A stretch of 51,906 nucleotides of DNA from Bacteroidia bacterium (GTDB lineage: Bacteria > Bacteroidota > Bacteroidia > AKYH767-A > OLB10), in the NCBI GenBank assembly GCA_020847635.1, contig JADLBQ010000034.1:1-51906 (forward strand), in the 5' to 3' direction. The notes under the pieces were generated by a model. The model ran no database searches and was not told the origin of the DNA. It saw only the letters and a list, made by a program, of their open reading frames with translations. This document shows positions 44,634-51,906 of the stretch, piece by piece (position 1 is the stretch's first letter; the number at the start of each line of letters is the position of its first letter). The position numbers were made by a program, and so were the translations under genes.

Positions 44634-45518
44634 TTATCCCTCCAATGCTTCAGCTCCACCAACAATTTCGAGAATTTCATTGGTAATGGCAGCCTGGCGA
44701 GCCTTGTTATACTGCAGCCTGAGGTCATGTAAAAGGTCACCGGCATTGTCGGTAGCCTTACTCATAGCTGTCATCCGGGCCCCATGTTCACTGGCGTTAC
44801 TGTCTAGCAGGGCTTTGAATAATTGTGTTTTCAGTGATCGCGGAATAAGTTCCTGGACAATTGCTGCTTTATCGGGTTCAAAAATATAATCGTTTGCTGC
44901 AGTCGGCATTTTATCTTGTGTTACTGGTGGTGTTATCGGCAAATACGATTCATTAACCACATATTGTACAGCTGCATTTTTAAACTGGTTATACACTAAT
45001 ATAACCCGGTCATAGATACCTGCTGAAAATTCTTCCATTATTCGGCTGGCAATCTCAGCTGCATTTTCAAATGTCAGGTTATTAAACACATCGTTATACT
45101 GACGGGTAAACAGAGCCGGTTTCTTGCTGAAAAAGTCAGTTGCTTTTTTACCAATACACAGGACTTTAACATTTCCAGCCTTAAATTGTGAAGCAAATTC
45201 TTCTTCCAGGGTATGATTGATAAACCGGATAATGTTTGAATTGAAAGCTCCGGCAAGCCCACGATTAGAAGTAATAGCAACAATCAGAATTCGATTGGCC
45301 GGACGAACAACAGCAAAACCACCACTCTCTGAGGCATCAACACTGGATGACAGATTTTCTAGAAGTTCACGGAGTTTGGAAGCATACGGCCGCATCTGGA
45401 TAATGGCATCCTGAGCTCTGCGTAATTTGGCTGCAGACACCATTTTCATTGCTTTGGTAATCTGCTGTGTTGAATTGACTGATGCGATTCGTAACCGAAC
45501 TTCTTTAAGACTTGCCAT
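44634..45518 (-). CDS. atpG: ATP synthase gamma subunit
   Basis: The 294-residue central-stalk subunit has the conserved N-terminal helix (MASLKEVRLRIASVNSTQQITKAMKMVSAAKLRRAQ in pieces), ITSNRGLAGAFN, and the C-terminal helix (SEHGARMTAMSKATDNAGDLL, then YNKARQAAITNEILEIVGGAEAL). It rotates inside alpha3beta3 to couple proton flow to catalysis. It is last in this operon; atpD and atpC do not follow, as usual in Bacteroidota, where they form a separate locus. Confidence 0.95.
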   Translation of the reverse strand: MASLKEVRLRIASVNSTQQITKAMKMVSAAKLRRAQDAIIQMRPYASKLRELLENLSSSVDASESGGFAVVRPANRILIVAITSNRGLAGAFNSNIIRFINHTLEEEFASQFKAGNVKVLCIGKKATDFFSKKPALFTRQYNDVFNNLTFENAAEIASRIMEEFSAGIYDRVILVYNQFKNAAVQYVVNESYLPITPPVTQDKMPTAANDYIFEPDKAAIVQELIPRSLKTQLFKALLDSNASEHGARMTAMSKATDNAGDLLHDLRLQYNKARQAAITNEILEIVGGAEALEG

Positions 45519-45555
45519 TCTCTGTTCCTCCGGTGTTTATGCTGTTCTTGGTTCT

Positions 45556-47136
45556 TTATTTTTTGTATTTAGCCGAAAGTTCTTTTGCAATCTTTTCAAT
45601 AATTGCAAGCACTTCATCTTTTAATTCACCTTTTTTCAACGATTCGAGTGCATCTTTATGCTGAGCATCCAACAGGTGGAGAAAATCATGTTCGAAATCT
45701 TTAATCTTGTTAACCGGGACATCCATCAGCAGACCTTTGGTTCCGCAATAGATAATAGCAACCTGCTGTTCTACCCGGTATGGAGTAAACTGTGGCTGTT
45801 TGAGAATTTCCACATTACGTGCTCCTTTTTCAAGAGTTGCTTTGGTGGCAGCATCAAGATCAGACCCGAATTTTGAGAATGCTTCCAGTTCGCGGTACTG
45901 CGCCTGGTCCAGTTTGAGAGTTCCTGCAATTTTTTTCATTGACTTAATCTGAGCATTTCCTCCGACACGCGATACTGAAATTCCGACATTAATTGCAGGC
46001 CGTACACCGGCATTAAACAAGTTTGCTTCAAGGAATATCTGGCCGTCTGTAATGGAAATTACATTGGTTGGTATATAAGCCGAAACGTCTCCAGCCTGAG
46101 TTTCAATTATTGGTAATGCAGTAAGTGAGCCGCCCCCCTTAACTTTCCCTTTCAGCGACAGAGGTAGGTCATTCATGTTCTTTGCAATTTCATCAGAGTT
46201 GATGATTTTGGCAGCACGTTCGAGCAACCGGGAGTGCAGATAGAAGACATCTCCGGGATATGCTTCACGACCGGGAGGTCTGCGAAGTAGTAATGATACT
46301 TCACGGTAAGCAACTGCCTGTTTTGACAAATCATCATAAACAATCAGTGCCGGACGACCTGTATCACGGAAATATTCACCGATAGCAGCCCCGGCCATGG
46401 GTGCAAAAAACTGCATCGGAGCAGGGTCTGAGGCAGAAGCAGAAACTACAATGGAGTAAGGCATTGCCCCCCGCTCTTCAAGTGTTTTAACAATATTGGC
46501 AACGGTTGATCCTTTCTGACTGATAGCAACATAGATACAGAAAACAGGCTTACCGGCCTCATAAAACTCACGCTGATTGATGATTGTATCAATAGCTACC
46601 GCGGTCTTACCGGTTTGACGGTCTCCGATATTTAATTCACGCTGTCCTCTTCCAATTGGGATCATGGCATCAATGGCCTTAATTCCGGTTTGTAATGGTT
46701 CGTTAACCGGCTGGCGGAAAATAACTCCCGGAGCTTTACGTTCAATCGGCATTTCGAGCAGTTCACCATGAATTGGGCCTTTACCGTCAATCGGATTTCC
46801 AAGACCATCAACTACACGTCCCAGCATGCCTTCTCCAACCTTAATGGAGGCAATCTTACCAGTACGTTTTGCAATATCTCCTTCACGAATATCACTTGAT
46901 GGGCCAAGCAATACTGCTCCAACATTGTCTTCCTCCAGATTAAGGACGACACCCTGTAAGCCGTTTTCAAATTCAATCAGTTCACCTGACTGAACCTTGG
47001 TCAGCCCGTACAAACGGGCAATCCCGTCACCTACTTGTAACACCGTTCCGGTTTCTTCAAGTTCATTTGCAGTACGAAAGCCGGCTAATTGCTGGCGCAA
47101 TATGGCTGATACTTCATCTGGTCTTACTTCTGCCAT
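45556..47136 (-). CDS. atpA: ATP synthase alpha subunit
   Basis: The 526-residue F1 subunit has the Walker [10 protein letters not shown], the catalytic-interface arginine region ([17 protein letters not shown]) and the N-terminal beta barrel ([16 protein letters not shown]). Length and motif set are standard. It is 38 bp from atpG and 39 bp from atpH, within one operon. Confidence 0.97.
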   Translation of the reverse strand: MAEVRPDEVSAILRQQLAGFRTANELEETGTVLQVGDGIARLYGLTKVQSGELIEFENGLQGVVLNLEEDNVGAVLLGPSSDIREGDIAKRTGKIASIKVGEGMLGRVVDGLGNPIDGKGPIHGELLEMPIERKAPGVIFRQPVNEPLQTGIKAIDAMIPIGRGQRELNIGDRQTGKTAVAIDTIINQREFYEAGKPVFCIYVAISQKGSTVANIVKTLEERGAMPYSIVVSASASDPAPMQFFAPMAGAAIGEYFRDTGRPALIVYDDLSKQAVAYREVSLLLRRPPGREAYPGDVFYLHSRLLERAAKIINSDEIAKNMNDLPLSLKGKVKGGGSLTALPIIETQAGDVSAYIPTNVISITDGQIFLEANLFNAGVRPAINVGISVSRVGGNAQIKSMKKIAGTLKLDQAQYRELEAFSKFGSDLDAATKATLEKGARNVEILKQPQFTPYRVEQQVAIIYCGTKGLLMDVPVNKIKDFEHDFLHLLDAQHKDALESLKKGELKDEVLAIIEKIAKELSAKYKK

Positions 47137-47175
47137 GGTATTATATTTTTAATTGTTTTATTTAAATAATGAAAT

Positions 47176-47733
47176 TTAATAATCCTTAAGGTACAGATTC
47201 TGGCTAAAATCCATTTTCAATAATCTCAGTTTACGGCTTACACTGGCATCAACCTGCTTATCACCCCATCTGAGTATAAATCCACCAATTAACGAACGGT
47301 CAATCTGCTCGCTCAATTCCACTTTTCTATTGGTTTCTGATTTCAGGTAGGTCAGAAGCTCTGCTTTTACTGAATCATCAAGCTTAACCGGAGTCAGAAT
47401 CAGTGCTGTTGTAATACCCTTCATTTCACGATACATATGAATAAAACTTCTTGAAATCCCTTCAATATGAGATTCACGCTTTTTTGAAGTAATAATCTTC
47501 AGAAATGAAAGTGTCAGTGCTGACACGTTAGCCCCGAATAATTTCTCAATAACGGTTATTTTTTTATCGGTATGGATGATTGGATTCTTAAAAAACAAAG
47601 CCAGGTCACGGCTGGATTTAATGGTAGCATAAATCAGGCTTAAATCGTTGTAAGCGAGCTCGGTCTCATTTCGTTCTGCTGCCAGATCCAGCAATGATTT
47701 TGCATACCTGCGTGATAACTTTGAGTCATTCAT
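47176..47733 (-). CDS. atpH: ATP synthase delta subunit
   Basis: The 185-residue peripheral-stalk subunit begins SRRYAKSLLDLA and ends with the C-terminal VDRSLIGGF-like segment (QIDRSLIGGFILRWGDKQVDASVSRKL in pieces). It joins F1 to the b stator. The gene lies 11 bp after atpF. Confidence 0.93.
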   Translation of the reverse strand: MNDSKLSRRYAKSLLDLAAERNETELAYNDLSLIYATIKSSRDLALFFKNPIIHTDKKITVIEKLFGANVSALTLSFLKIITSKKRESHIEGISRSFIHMYREMKGITTALILTPVKLDDSVKAELLTYLKSETNRKVELSEQIDRSLIGGFILRWGDKQVDASVSRKLRLLKMDFSQNLYLKDY

Positions 47734-47744
47734 TTTTTCAACTT

Positions 47745-48239
47745 CTAATTCAGTTTAACATCTTTCAGCATTTCCACAACCAGCGCTTTCTGCTTCTCAT
47801 CAGTAGCAAGTTGCTGGCGGATTATCTTTTCTGCAATTTCAATTGAAAGATTAGCCACTTGATTCTTTAATTCTGTAATGGCAGCCATCTTCTCGTTGTG
47901 AATGGATTCTCTTGCAATTTTAATTAGCCGGTCAGCTTCTTCTGTTGCTTTTCCCCGGGCTTCATTGATGATCTGATCTTTTGTATCACGGGCTTGTTTG
48001 AGAATCTGATCGCGTTCATTCCGAGCCTCAACAAGCAGCTTTTCGTTGTCAGCTTTCAGATTTGCCATCTCACTCCGAGCTTTTTCAGCTGACTTTAGTG
48101 AATTCTCAATTGATTGTTCACGGTCTTTAAGCGCCTTCATGATTGGCTTCCATGCAAACTTAGTTAGCAGGAATACCAGAATTCCGAATGAAATTGTCAT
48201 CCAGAAAATCAGCCCAAATTCAGGTTTTACTAACTCCAT
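47745..48239 (-). CDS. atpF: ATP synthase b subunit
   Basis: The 164-residue stator subunit has one N-terminal membrane helix (about 8-28, FGLIFWMTISFGILVFLLTKFAW) and a long charged helix for dimerisation. It follows atpE after an 89-bp gap that holds a strong hairpin with a T-run, which should lower atpF and downstream expression relative to atpE. Confidence 0.94.
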   Translation of the reverse strand: MELVKPEFGLIFWMTISFGILVFLLTKFAWKPIMKALKDREQSIENSLKSAEKARSEMANLKADNEKLLVEARNERDQILKQARDTKDQIINEARGKATEEADRLIKIARESIHNEKMAAITELKNQVANLSIEIAEKIIRQQLATDEKQKALVVEMLKDVKLN

Positions 48240-48266
48240 GTTAATTCATTTTTTAATTCTATTTTT

Positions 48267-48305
48267 AAAAAATCTGCCTTGCAGCCAGGTGCTGCAAAGC
48301 AGATT
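48267..48305 (-). terminator. Intra-operon intrinsic terminator/attenuator after atpE
   Basis: The arms 48271-48285 and 48291-48305 pair over 15 positions with a single A-C mismatch, closing a 5-nt loop. In the direction of transcription the stem is directly followed by six T (48267-48272, two of them in the stem). It starts 23 nt after the atpE stop and lies within the atpBEFHAG operon. Partial termination or 3'-end protection would give more atpB-atpE mRNA than atpFHAG mRNA. Confidence 0.75.
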
Positions 48306-48328
48306 GTTGTTTGAACCGTTACCACTGA

Positions 48329-48592
<264 letters not shown>

Positions 48593-48605
48593 TTAAAATT
48601 TCTGA

Positions 48606-49712
48606 TTAAATACTCTCATGTGACACTCCATGATCATGTGCTTCTTCAACTGCCGAACCTATATAGATGGCTGAGAGAAATACAAAAATATAGGCCTGAA
48701 GTGCTGCAACCAGAACTTCAAGACTGGTCATGAACACCGTGAAAATTAATGACACAACTCCGACTCCGAATCCGGCCCCCGGATTAGCTCCGTTCTCTGA
48801 GAAAATAAAAATAAGACTGAAGAACGAGAGTATGATGATGTGACCGGCAACAATATTTGCAAATAACCGGATCATCAGAACAAAAGGTCGCAGGATAACT
48901 CCCATCAATTCAATCGGAGTCAGAATAATAAGAACCCATTTAGGAACTCCCGGCATAGCGAAAATATGCTGCCAGTAGTGTTTATTACCACTTAGTGAAG
49001 TTATAATCAGTGTAAGTACTGCCATTGTCATTGCAATTGCAATGTTTCCTGTCAGATTGGCTCCTCCCGGAAAGAATGGAATGATCCCCAGCATATTGTT
49101 AAACCAGATGAAAAAAAACAGAGTCATCAGGTAAGGAACATATTTTTCATACTTAGGACCAATTCCGGTCTTAATTACATCATCTCTGACGAAAATAATG
49201 ATAGGCTCCAGAAAAGACTGCAATCCCCGCGGAGGACGATTCGGATTCCGCTTATACGTATTGGCTACTGAAATAAAAATCAGGCATAGTAAAATAATGC
49301 TGATGATTAATGAAGTAACATTCTTGGTAATGGACAAATCCCATAGATGGGGTGTTAGTTTTTCATGAAGGGTAGCCTGTTCAGCAGGAACAGATTCCAT
49401 TTCTTTCACTGCTACTACTTTTTTATCCTTATTCAGCATATACCCTTTCCATGTCATTTCGCCATGATGAAAGGCCGAACTCAGAAAAACATCAAGTCCG
49501 CGAGCTTTCGAGTAAATAATGACAGGAAGAGGGATTGAACTGTGGCCCCACAAATGCCAATCGTGGGCATCAACCACATGGGCCATTATATTTTTACCGG
49601 CTTCAAACTCCATCATTTCACCTTTATCGACAGCTGCCTGTACCTTCACCGGATTTAATAAAAGAACAATCAGCCCAAAGAAGACTAACAATCGGTTGGT
49701 TATCAAAGCCAT
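48606..49712 (-). CDS. atpB: ATP synthase a subunit
   Basis: The 368-residue membrane subunit is longer than the E. coli protein (271). It has a signal-like N-terminus (ending VQAA near 27) and a periplasmic N-terminal domain of about 100 residues (DAHDWHLWGHSSIPLPVIIY), a known Bacteroidota form. The membrane part holds the essential arginine in MIRLFANIVAGH and the C-terminal helices (SLEVLVAALQAYIFVFLSAIYI). It is first in the operon with its own promoter; no atpI precedes it in this window. Confidence 0.95.
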   Translation of the reverse strand: MALITNRLLVFFGLIVLLLNPVKVQAAVDKGEMMEFEAGKNIMAHVVDAHDWHLWGHSSIPLPVIIYSKARGLDVFLSSAFHHGEMTWKGYMLNKDKKVVAVKEMESVPAEQATLHEKLTPHLWDLSITKNVTSLIISIILLCLIFISVANTYKRNPNRPPRGLQSFLEPIIIFVRDDVIKTGIGPKYEKYVPYLMTLFFFIWFNNMLGIIPFFPGGANLTGNIAIAMTMAVLTLIITSLSGNKHYWQHIFAMPGVPKWVLIILTPIELMGVILRPFVLMIRLFANIVAGHIIILSFFSLIFIFSENGANPGAGFGVGVVSLIFTVFMTSLEVLVAALQAYIFVFLSAIYIGSAVEEAHDHGVSHESI

Positions 49713-49738
49713 GAAAATCAGATTTTTAAAACGGAGCG

Positions 49739-49768
49739 CAAATATATAAACTGAACGTTAAAATCCAA
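49739..49768 (-). promoter_or_regulatory. Promoter of the atp operon
   Basis: On the minus strand TTG (49766-49768) precedes TATATTTG (49739-49746) by 19 nt, a complete Bacteroidota-type promoter. The atpB ATG is 26 nt downstream. Confidence 0.7.
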
Positions 49769-49862
49769 GTCTTTTAACATGTTCTGAAATTCCCCTTATC
49801 GAAGGCCAGCAAAAGCAGACAGAGCTGTCTGATTAAGCCCGGTCAACCTTCGATATATTGCT

Positions 49863-49882
49863 ATATGAATATATATTCATAT
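49863..49882. promoter_or_regulatory. Perfect 20-bp palindromic operator of the arsR operon
   Basis: ATATGAATATATATTCATAT equals its own reverse complement. It overlaps the -7 box at 49880-49887, so a bound dimer would block transcription. Length and AT-rich symmetry fit ArsR-family operators; autorepression by the adjacent regulator is inferred. Confidence 0.75.
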
Positions 49883-49887
49883 TTTTG
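49880..49887 (+). promoter_or_regulatory. -7 box (TATTTTTG) of the arsR-TSUP-trx operon
   Basis: It is an exact TAnnTTTG match overlapping the palindrome and ending 12 nt before the GTG at 49900. An ATG at 49858 lies upstream of this promoter and is therefore not the likely start. Confidence 0.6.
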
Positions 49888-49899
49888 CATTTTAAACCT

Positions 49900-50202
49900 G
49901 TGACAAGTCATAAAATTCCTGCAAATCGGCTTCACAAAATTGCAGAAGTACTCAAGTCGGTAGGTCATCCGGTAAGGCTTGAAATTATTGCCTTGCTGGA
50001 GGCCCGTAACCGGTTGAATGTCTTTGAAATTCAACAACACATTTCGGTGCCTGTTGAACAGAGTATGCTCTCACATCATCTGACTAAGATGAAGGACAAA
50101 GGAATATTAAGCTCTATAAAGGAAGGCCAGTATGTATTTTACAGTTTAAAAGATCCGAATATTTCTAACCTGCTCGATTGTATGTCGAAATGTAAATTAT
50201 GA
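49900..50202 (+). CDS. ArsR-family transcriptional repressor, likely sulfur-responsive
   Basis: From the GTG at 49900 the protein has 100 residues with the winged helix-turn-helix of the ArsR/SmtB family (about 12-85): the LKSVGHPVRLEIIALLE start, recognition helix QSMLSHHLTKMKDKGIL and wing SSIKEGQYVFYSL. The metal-binding ELCVCD motif is absent. The only cysteines are C94 and C98 in the tail. Together with the TSUP exporter and thioredoxin downstream, a thiol or persulfide signal is more likely than arsenic (inference; the known persulfide sensors BigR/SqrR use differently placed cysteines). The stop overlaps the next ATG by 4 bp. Confidence 0.85.
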   Translation: MTSHKIPANRLHKIAEVLKSVGHPVRLEIIALLEARNRLNVFEIQQHISVPVEQSMLSHHLTKMKDKGILSSIKEGQYVFYSLKDPNISNLLDCMSKCKL

Positions 50203-51005
50203 GTGAACTGCTGGCTTACATCACTTCCGGAATTATTGGAATTTCACTGGGGCTTATAGGTGCAGGAGGAAGCATATTAACTGTTCCTGTACTCGTATAT
50301 ATTGCAGGAATTGACCCGGTTCTTGCTACTGCCTATTCCTTGTTTGTAGTTGGTTCAACTGCGTTGGTTGGCGGCATTCGGTATGCCATTCAAAATCTGG
50401 TAAACTGGAAGATGGTTGCAGTTTTTGGGATTCCATCTATTGCTGCTGTTTATGCAACCCGCGCCTGGATAATGCCTGTAATAACAGATCCGGTTTTTCA
50501 GGTAGCTTCATATCCGGTTTCAAAAGGTTTGTTTTTGCTCTTACTATTTTCACTTCTTATGATTGTTGCTTCCGTTTCGATGATAAAACGGAAATCTGAT
50601 CTAGCACCGGTAAAGCCTGACCATGCAACCTTAAATCTTCCGTTAATCGGATTAGAGGGTATCGGTACCGGTATTCTGACGGGTCTGGTCGGAGCAGGTG
50701 GCGGTTTTCTGATTATCCCTGCCCTTGTGCTCCTGGCAAAGGTTCCGATGAAGCGGGCTATTGGAACCTCACTCATGATTATTGCATTGAAATCCCTGAT
50801 TGGCTTTACCGGTGACCTGCAGTCAGGAATGGCAATGAACTGGCCTTTCTTACTGATTTTCACATTGTTCTCAGTTGGTGGAATTTTTGCAGGTATCGGA
50901 ATTGGGAAAAGATTTGACGGCCACAAGCTGCAACAAGCATTCGGATGGTTCATTTTGATCATGGGGATTTACATCATCCTGAAAGAAACATTGTTAAAAG
51001 CATAA
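50199..51005 (+). CDS. TSUP (TauE/SafE) family sulfur-anion exporter
   Basis: The 268-residue inner-membrane protein shows the tandem TSUP signature, GLIGAGGSILTVPVLVY (about 18-34) and GLVGAGGGFLIIPALVLL (about 163-180), and about eight helices. TSUP proteins move sulfite, thiosulfate, sulfoacetate or similar anions. Translational coupling to an ArsR regulator and a thioredoxin downstream suggests handling of reactive sulfur. Confidence 0.88.
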   Translation: MSELLAYITSGIIGISLGLIGAGGSILTVPVLVYIAGIDPVLATAYSLFVVGSTALVGGIRYAIQNLVNWKMVAVFGIPSIAAVYATRAWIMPVITDPVFQVASYPVSKGLFLLLLFSLLMIVASVSMIKRKSDLAPVKPDHATLNLPLIGLEGIGTGILTGLVGAGGGFLIIPALVLLAKVPMKRAIGTSLMIIALKSLIGFTGDLQSGMAMNWPFLLIFTLFSVGGIFAGIGIGKRFDGHKLQQAFGWFILIMGIYIILKETLLKA

Positions 51006-51018
51006 AAACAAAAAAATT

Positions 51019-51336
51019 ATGAATACCATGGAAAAACAACAAACGTTTTCAGAAATTATCAAATCAGAAAAACTGGTCCTGGTTGACTTTTTTGCTGAAT
51101 GGTGTGGCCCTTGCAAAATGATGAAACCAATTCTGGAAGAAGTCAAAGCCAAAGCTGCTGAGAAGATACGAATTTTAAAAGTTGATGTTGACCGGAATCA
51201 ACTGGTTTCTTCTTCGTTTGGAATTCAGGGAGTCCCTACACTTATTTTATTTAAAAATGGGAATCCGGTTTGGCGGCAAAGCGGAGTTGTTGGTGCCGAA
51301 ATGCTTCTTCAGCTGATCCGTCAGCATCAGGAGTAA
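51019..51336 (+). CDS. Thioredoxin
   Basis: The 105-residue protein has the thioredoxin fold with active site W28-C-G-P-C32 and the cis-proline motif GVPTLILF. There is no signal peptide, so it is cytoplasmic. It is 13 bp after the TSUP gene, in the same operon. A role in reducing persulfides or regenerating the regulator is plausible from context; it could equally be a general thioredoxin. Confidence 0.92.
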   Translation: MNTMEKQQTFSEIIKSEKLVLVDFFAEWCGPCKMMKPILEEVKAKAAEKIRILKVDVDRNQLVSSSFGIQGVPTLILFKNGNPVWRQSGVVGAEMLLQLIRQHQE

Positions 51337-51440
51337 AATGACATTTTGCATCGAAATTGGATTACCATTGACAGCTTTGCTTTAACCGACCTGTTACAGG
51401 TATCCATTATCTGCTTCTTAAAAACACCTTTCTTTGCTGA

Positions 51441-51906
51441 ATGCTTACTATTAACCATAGCGTTACTGAACGATTTCTTCGTTATGTAAAAATTGATACT
51501 CAGTCAGATCCTGAATCAAAAACATTTCCGTCAACCGAAAAACAAAAGGATTTATCTCGAATATTAGTGGAAGAACTTAAGCAAATGGGTATTACAGATG
51601 CTCATCTTGATTCCTTCGGTTACGTGTATGCAACCATCCATTCAAATACCGGTAAAAACGTTCCGATTATCTGTTTTTGTTCTCATGTTGACACTTCTCC
51701 TGATTGTTCAGGAAAAAACGTAACTCCGGTAATTCATAAAAATTATCAGGGTGGAAATATTACGCTTCCTGCAGATACAACTCAGGTGTTAACACCTGAA
51801 GGTCATCCGGAGCTTCTCAACCAGATCGGCAATGATATTATCACAGCTGACGGCACCACTTTACTTGGAGCTGATAATAAAGCCGGAGTTGCCGAAATTA
51901 TGGATG
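51441..51906 (+). CDS. pepT: Peptidase T (tripeptide aminopeptidase), 3' part beyond the window
   Basis: The visible 155 residues begin MLTINHSVTERFLRYVKIDTQSDP, as in PepT. They include the metal-binding segment CFCSHVDTSPD and the LGADNKAGVAEIMD segment with the bridging Asp. This M20B zinc enzyme removes N-terminal residues from tripeptides in the cytoplasm. The frame runs off the right end. TTTCTTTG, one base off the -7 consensus, lies 4 nt before the ATG. Confidence 0.9.
   Translation, partial: MLTINHSVTERFLRYVKIDTQSDPESKTFPSTEKQKDLSRILVEELKQMGITDAHLDSFGYVYATIHSNTGKNVPIICFCSHVDTSPDCSGKNVTPVIHKNYQGGNITLPADTTQVLTPEGHPELLNQIGNDIITADGTTLLGADNKAGVAEIMD

Noticed and set aside
49858-49899. Upstream ATG start for the ArsR regulator
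   Set aside because: It lies upstream of and within the operator/promoter; the GTG at 49900 follows the -7 box and gives the normal protein length.

Overview
The window is chromosomal DNA from a member of the Bacteroidota. The evidence is mutually consistent. Promoter -7 boxes of the TAnnTTTG type lie upstream of many genes. There are gliding and type IX secretion genes (gldB, porZ) and secreted proteins with C-terminal T9SS-type sorting domains. A DUF4175 giant coiled-coil protein is present, together with a PorT-family barrel, GH92, a FloA/NfeD pair, and a split ATP synthase operon lacking atpD and atpC. The genus cannot be named from the sequence. Most of the window looks like a stable housekeeping chromosome; the first ~9 kb is an accessory and decay zone.

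Layout. 1-4.6 kb: a restriction-modification island on the minus strand, with a single-chain type IIG enzyme and, overlapping it by 11 bp, an unrecognised protein with a PD-(D/E)xK-like core. 4.6-6.1 kb: a complete-looking IS3-family element with matching ends and a frameshift heptamer, but a nonsense codon in orfB. 6.3-8.8 kb: a gene graveyard with an old IS end, a methyltransferase split by a stop codon, an FG-GAP/T9SS protein whose signal peptide is out of frame, and a decayed orfA fragment that now supplies the last codons of a urea transporter gene (8.8-9.7 kb). 9.9-11.5 kb: pabA-pabB for folate synthesis. 12-19 kb: sucB, an SDR oxidoreductase, DUF4175 and nadE. 19.2-25.9 kb: a PorT-family barrel, gldB, porZ, recO and an M28/PDZ peptidase. 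25.9-29.4 kb: osmC with two single-base frameshifts, and a GH92 glycosidase. 29.5-32.2 kb: tRNA-Arg(ACG), floA, nfeD and ribF. 32.2-34.8 kb: a three-gene operon (exported double Tudor-knot protein, zinc-ribbon protein, kelch/T9SS protein) facing a membrane-anchored protein that repeats LPEVV(I/V)(E/V)A four times. 35-41.5 kb: polA, a TPR/PD40/SPOR protein, a flavoprotein reductase and sod. 42.7-44.4 kb: a DEAD-box helicase and an RRM protein, a cold-shock-like pair. 44.6-49.7 kb: atpBEFHAG. 49.9-51.3 kb: an ArsR-family regulator with a perfect 20-bp palindrome over its promoter, a TSUP sulfur-anion exporter and a thioredoxin. 51.4 kb to the end: the start of pepT.

The most notable signals are: a strong intrinsic-terminator hairpin inside the atp operon directly after atpE; the palindromic operator of the arsR-TSUP-trx operon; the LPEVVIEA repeat protein; the nuclease-like partner of the type IIG enzyme; several genes whose -7 box sits only 4-7 nt before the start codon, implying nearly leaderless mRNAs; and repeated IS3-type debris around broken genes. 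No CRISPR array, rRNA or prophage is visible.
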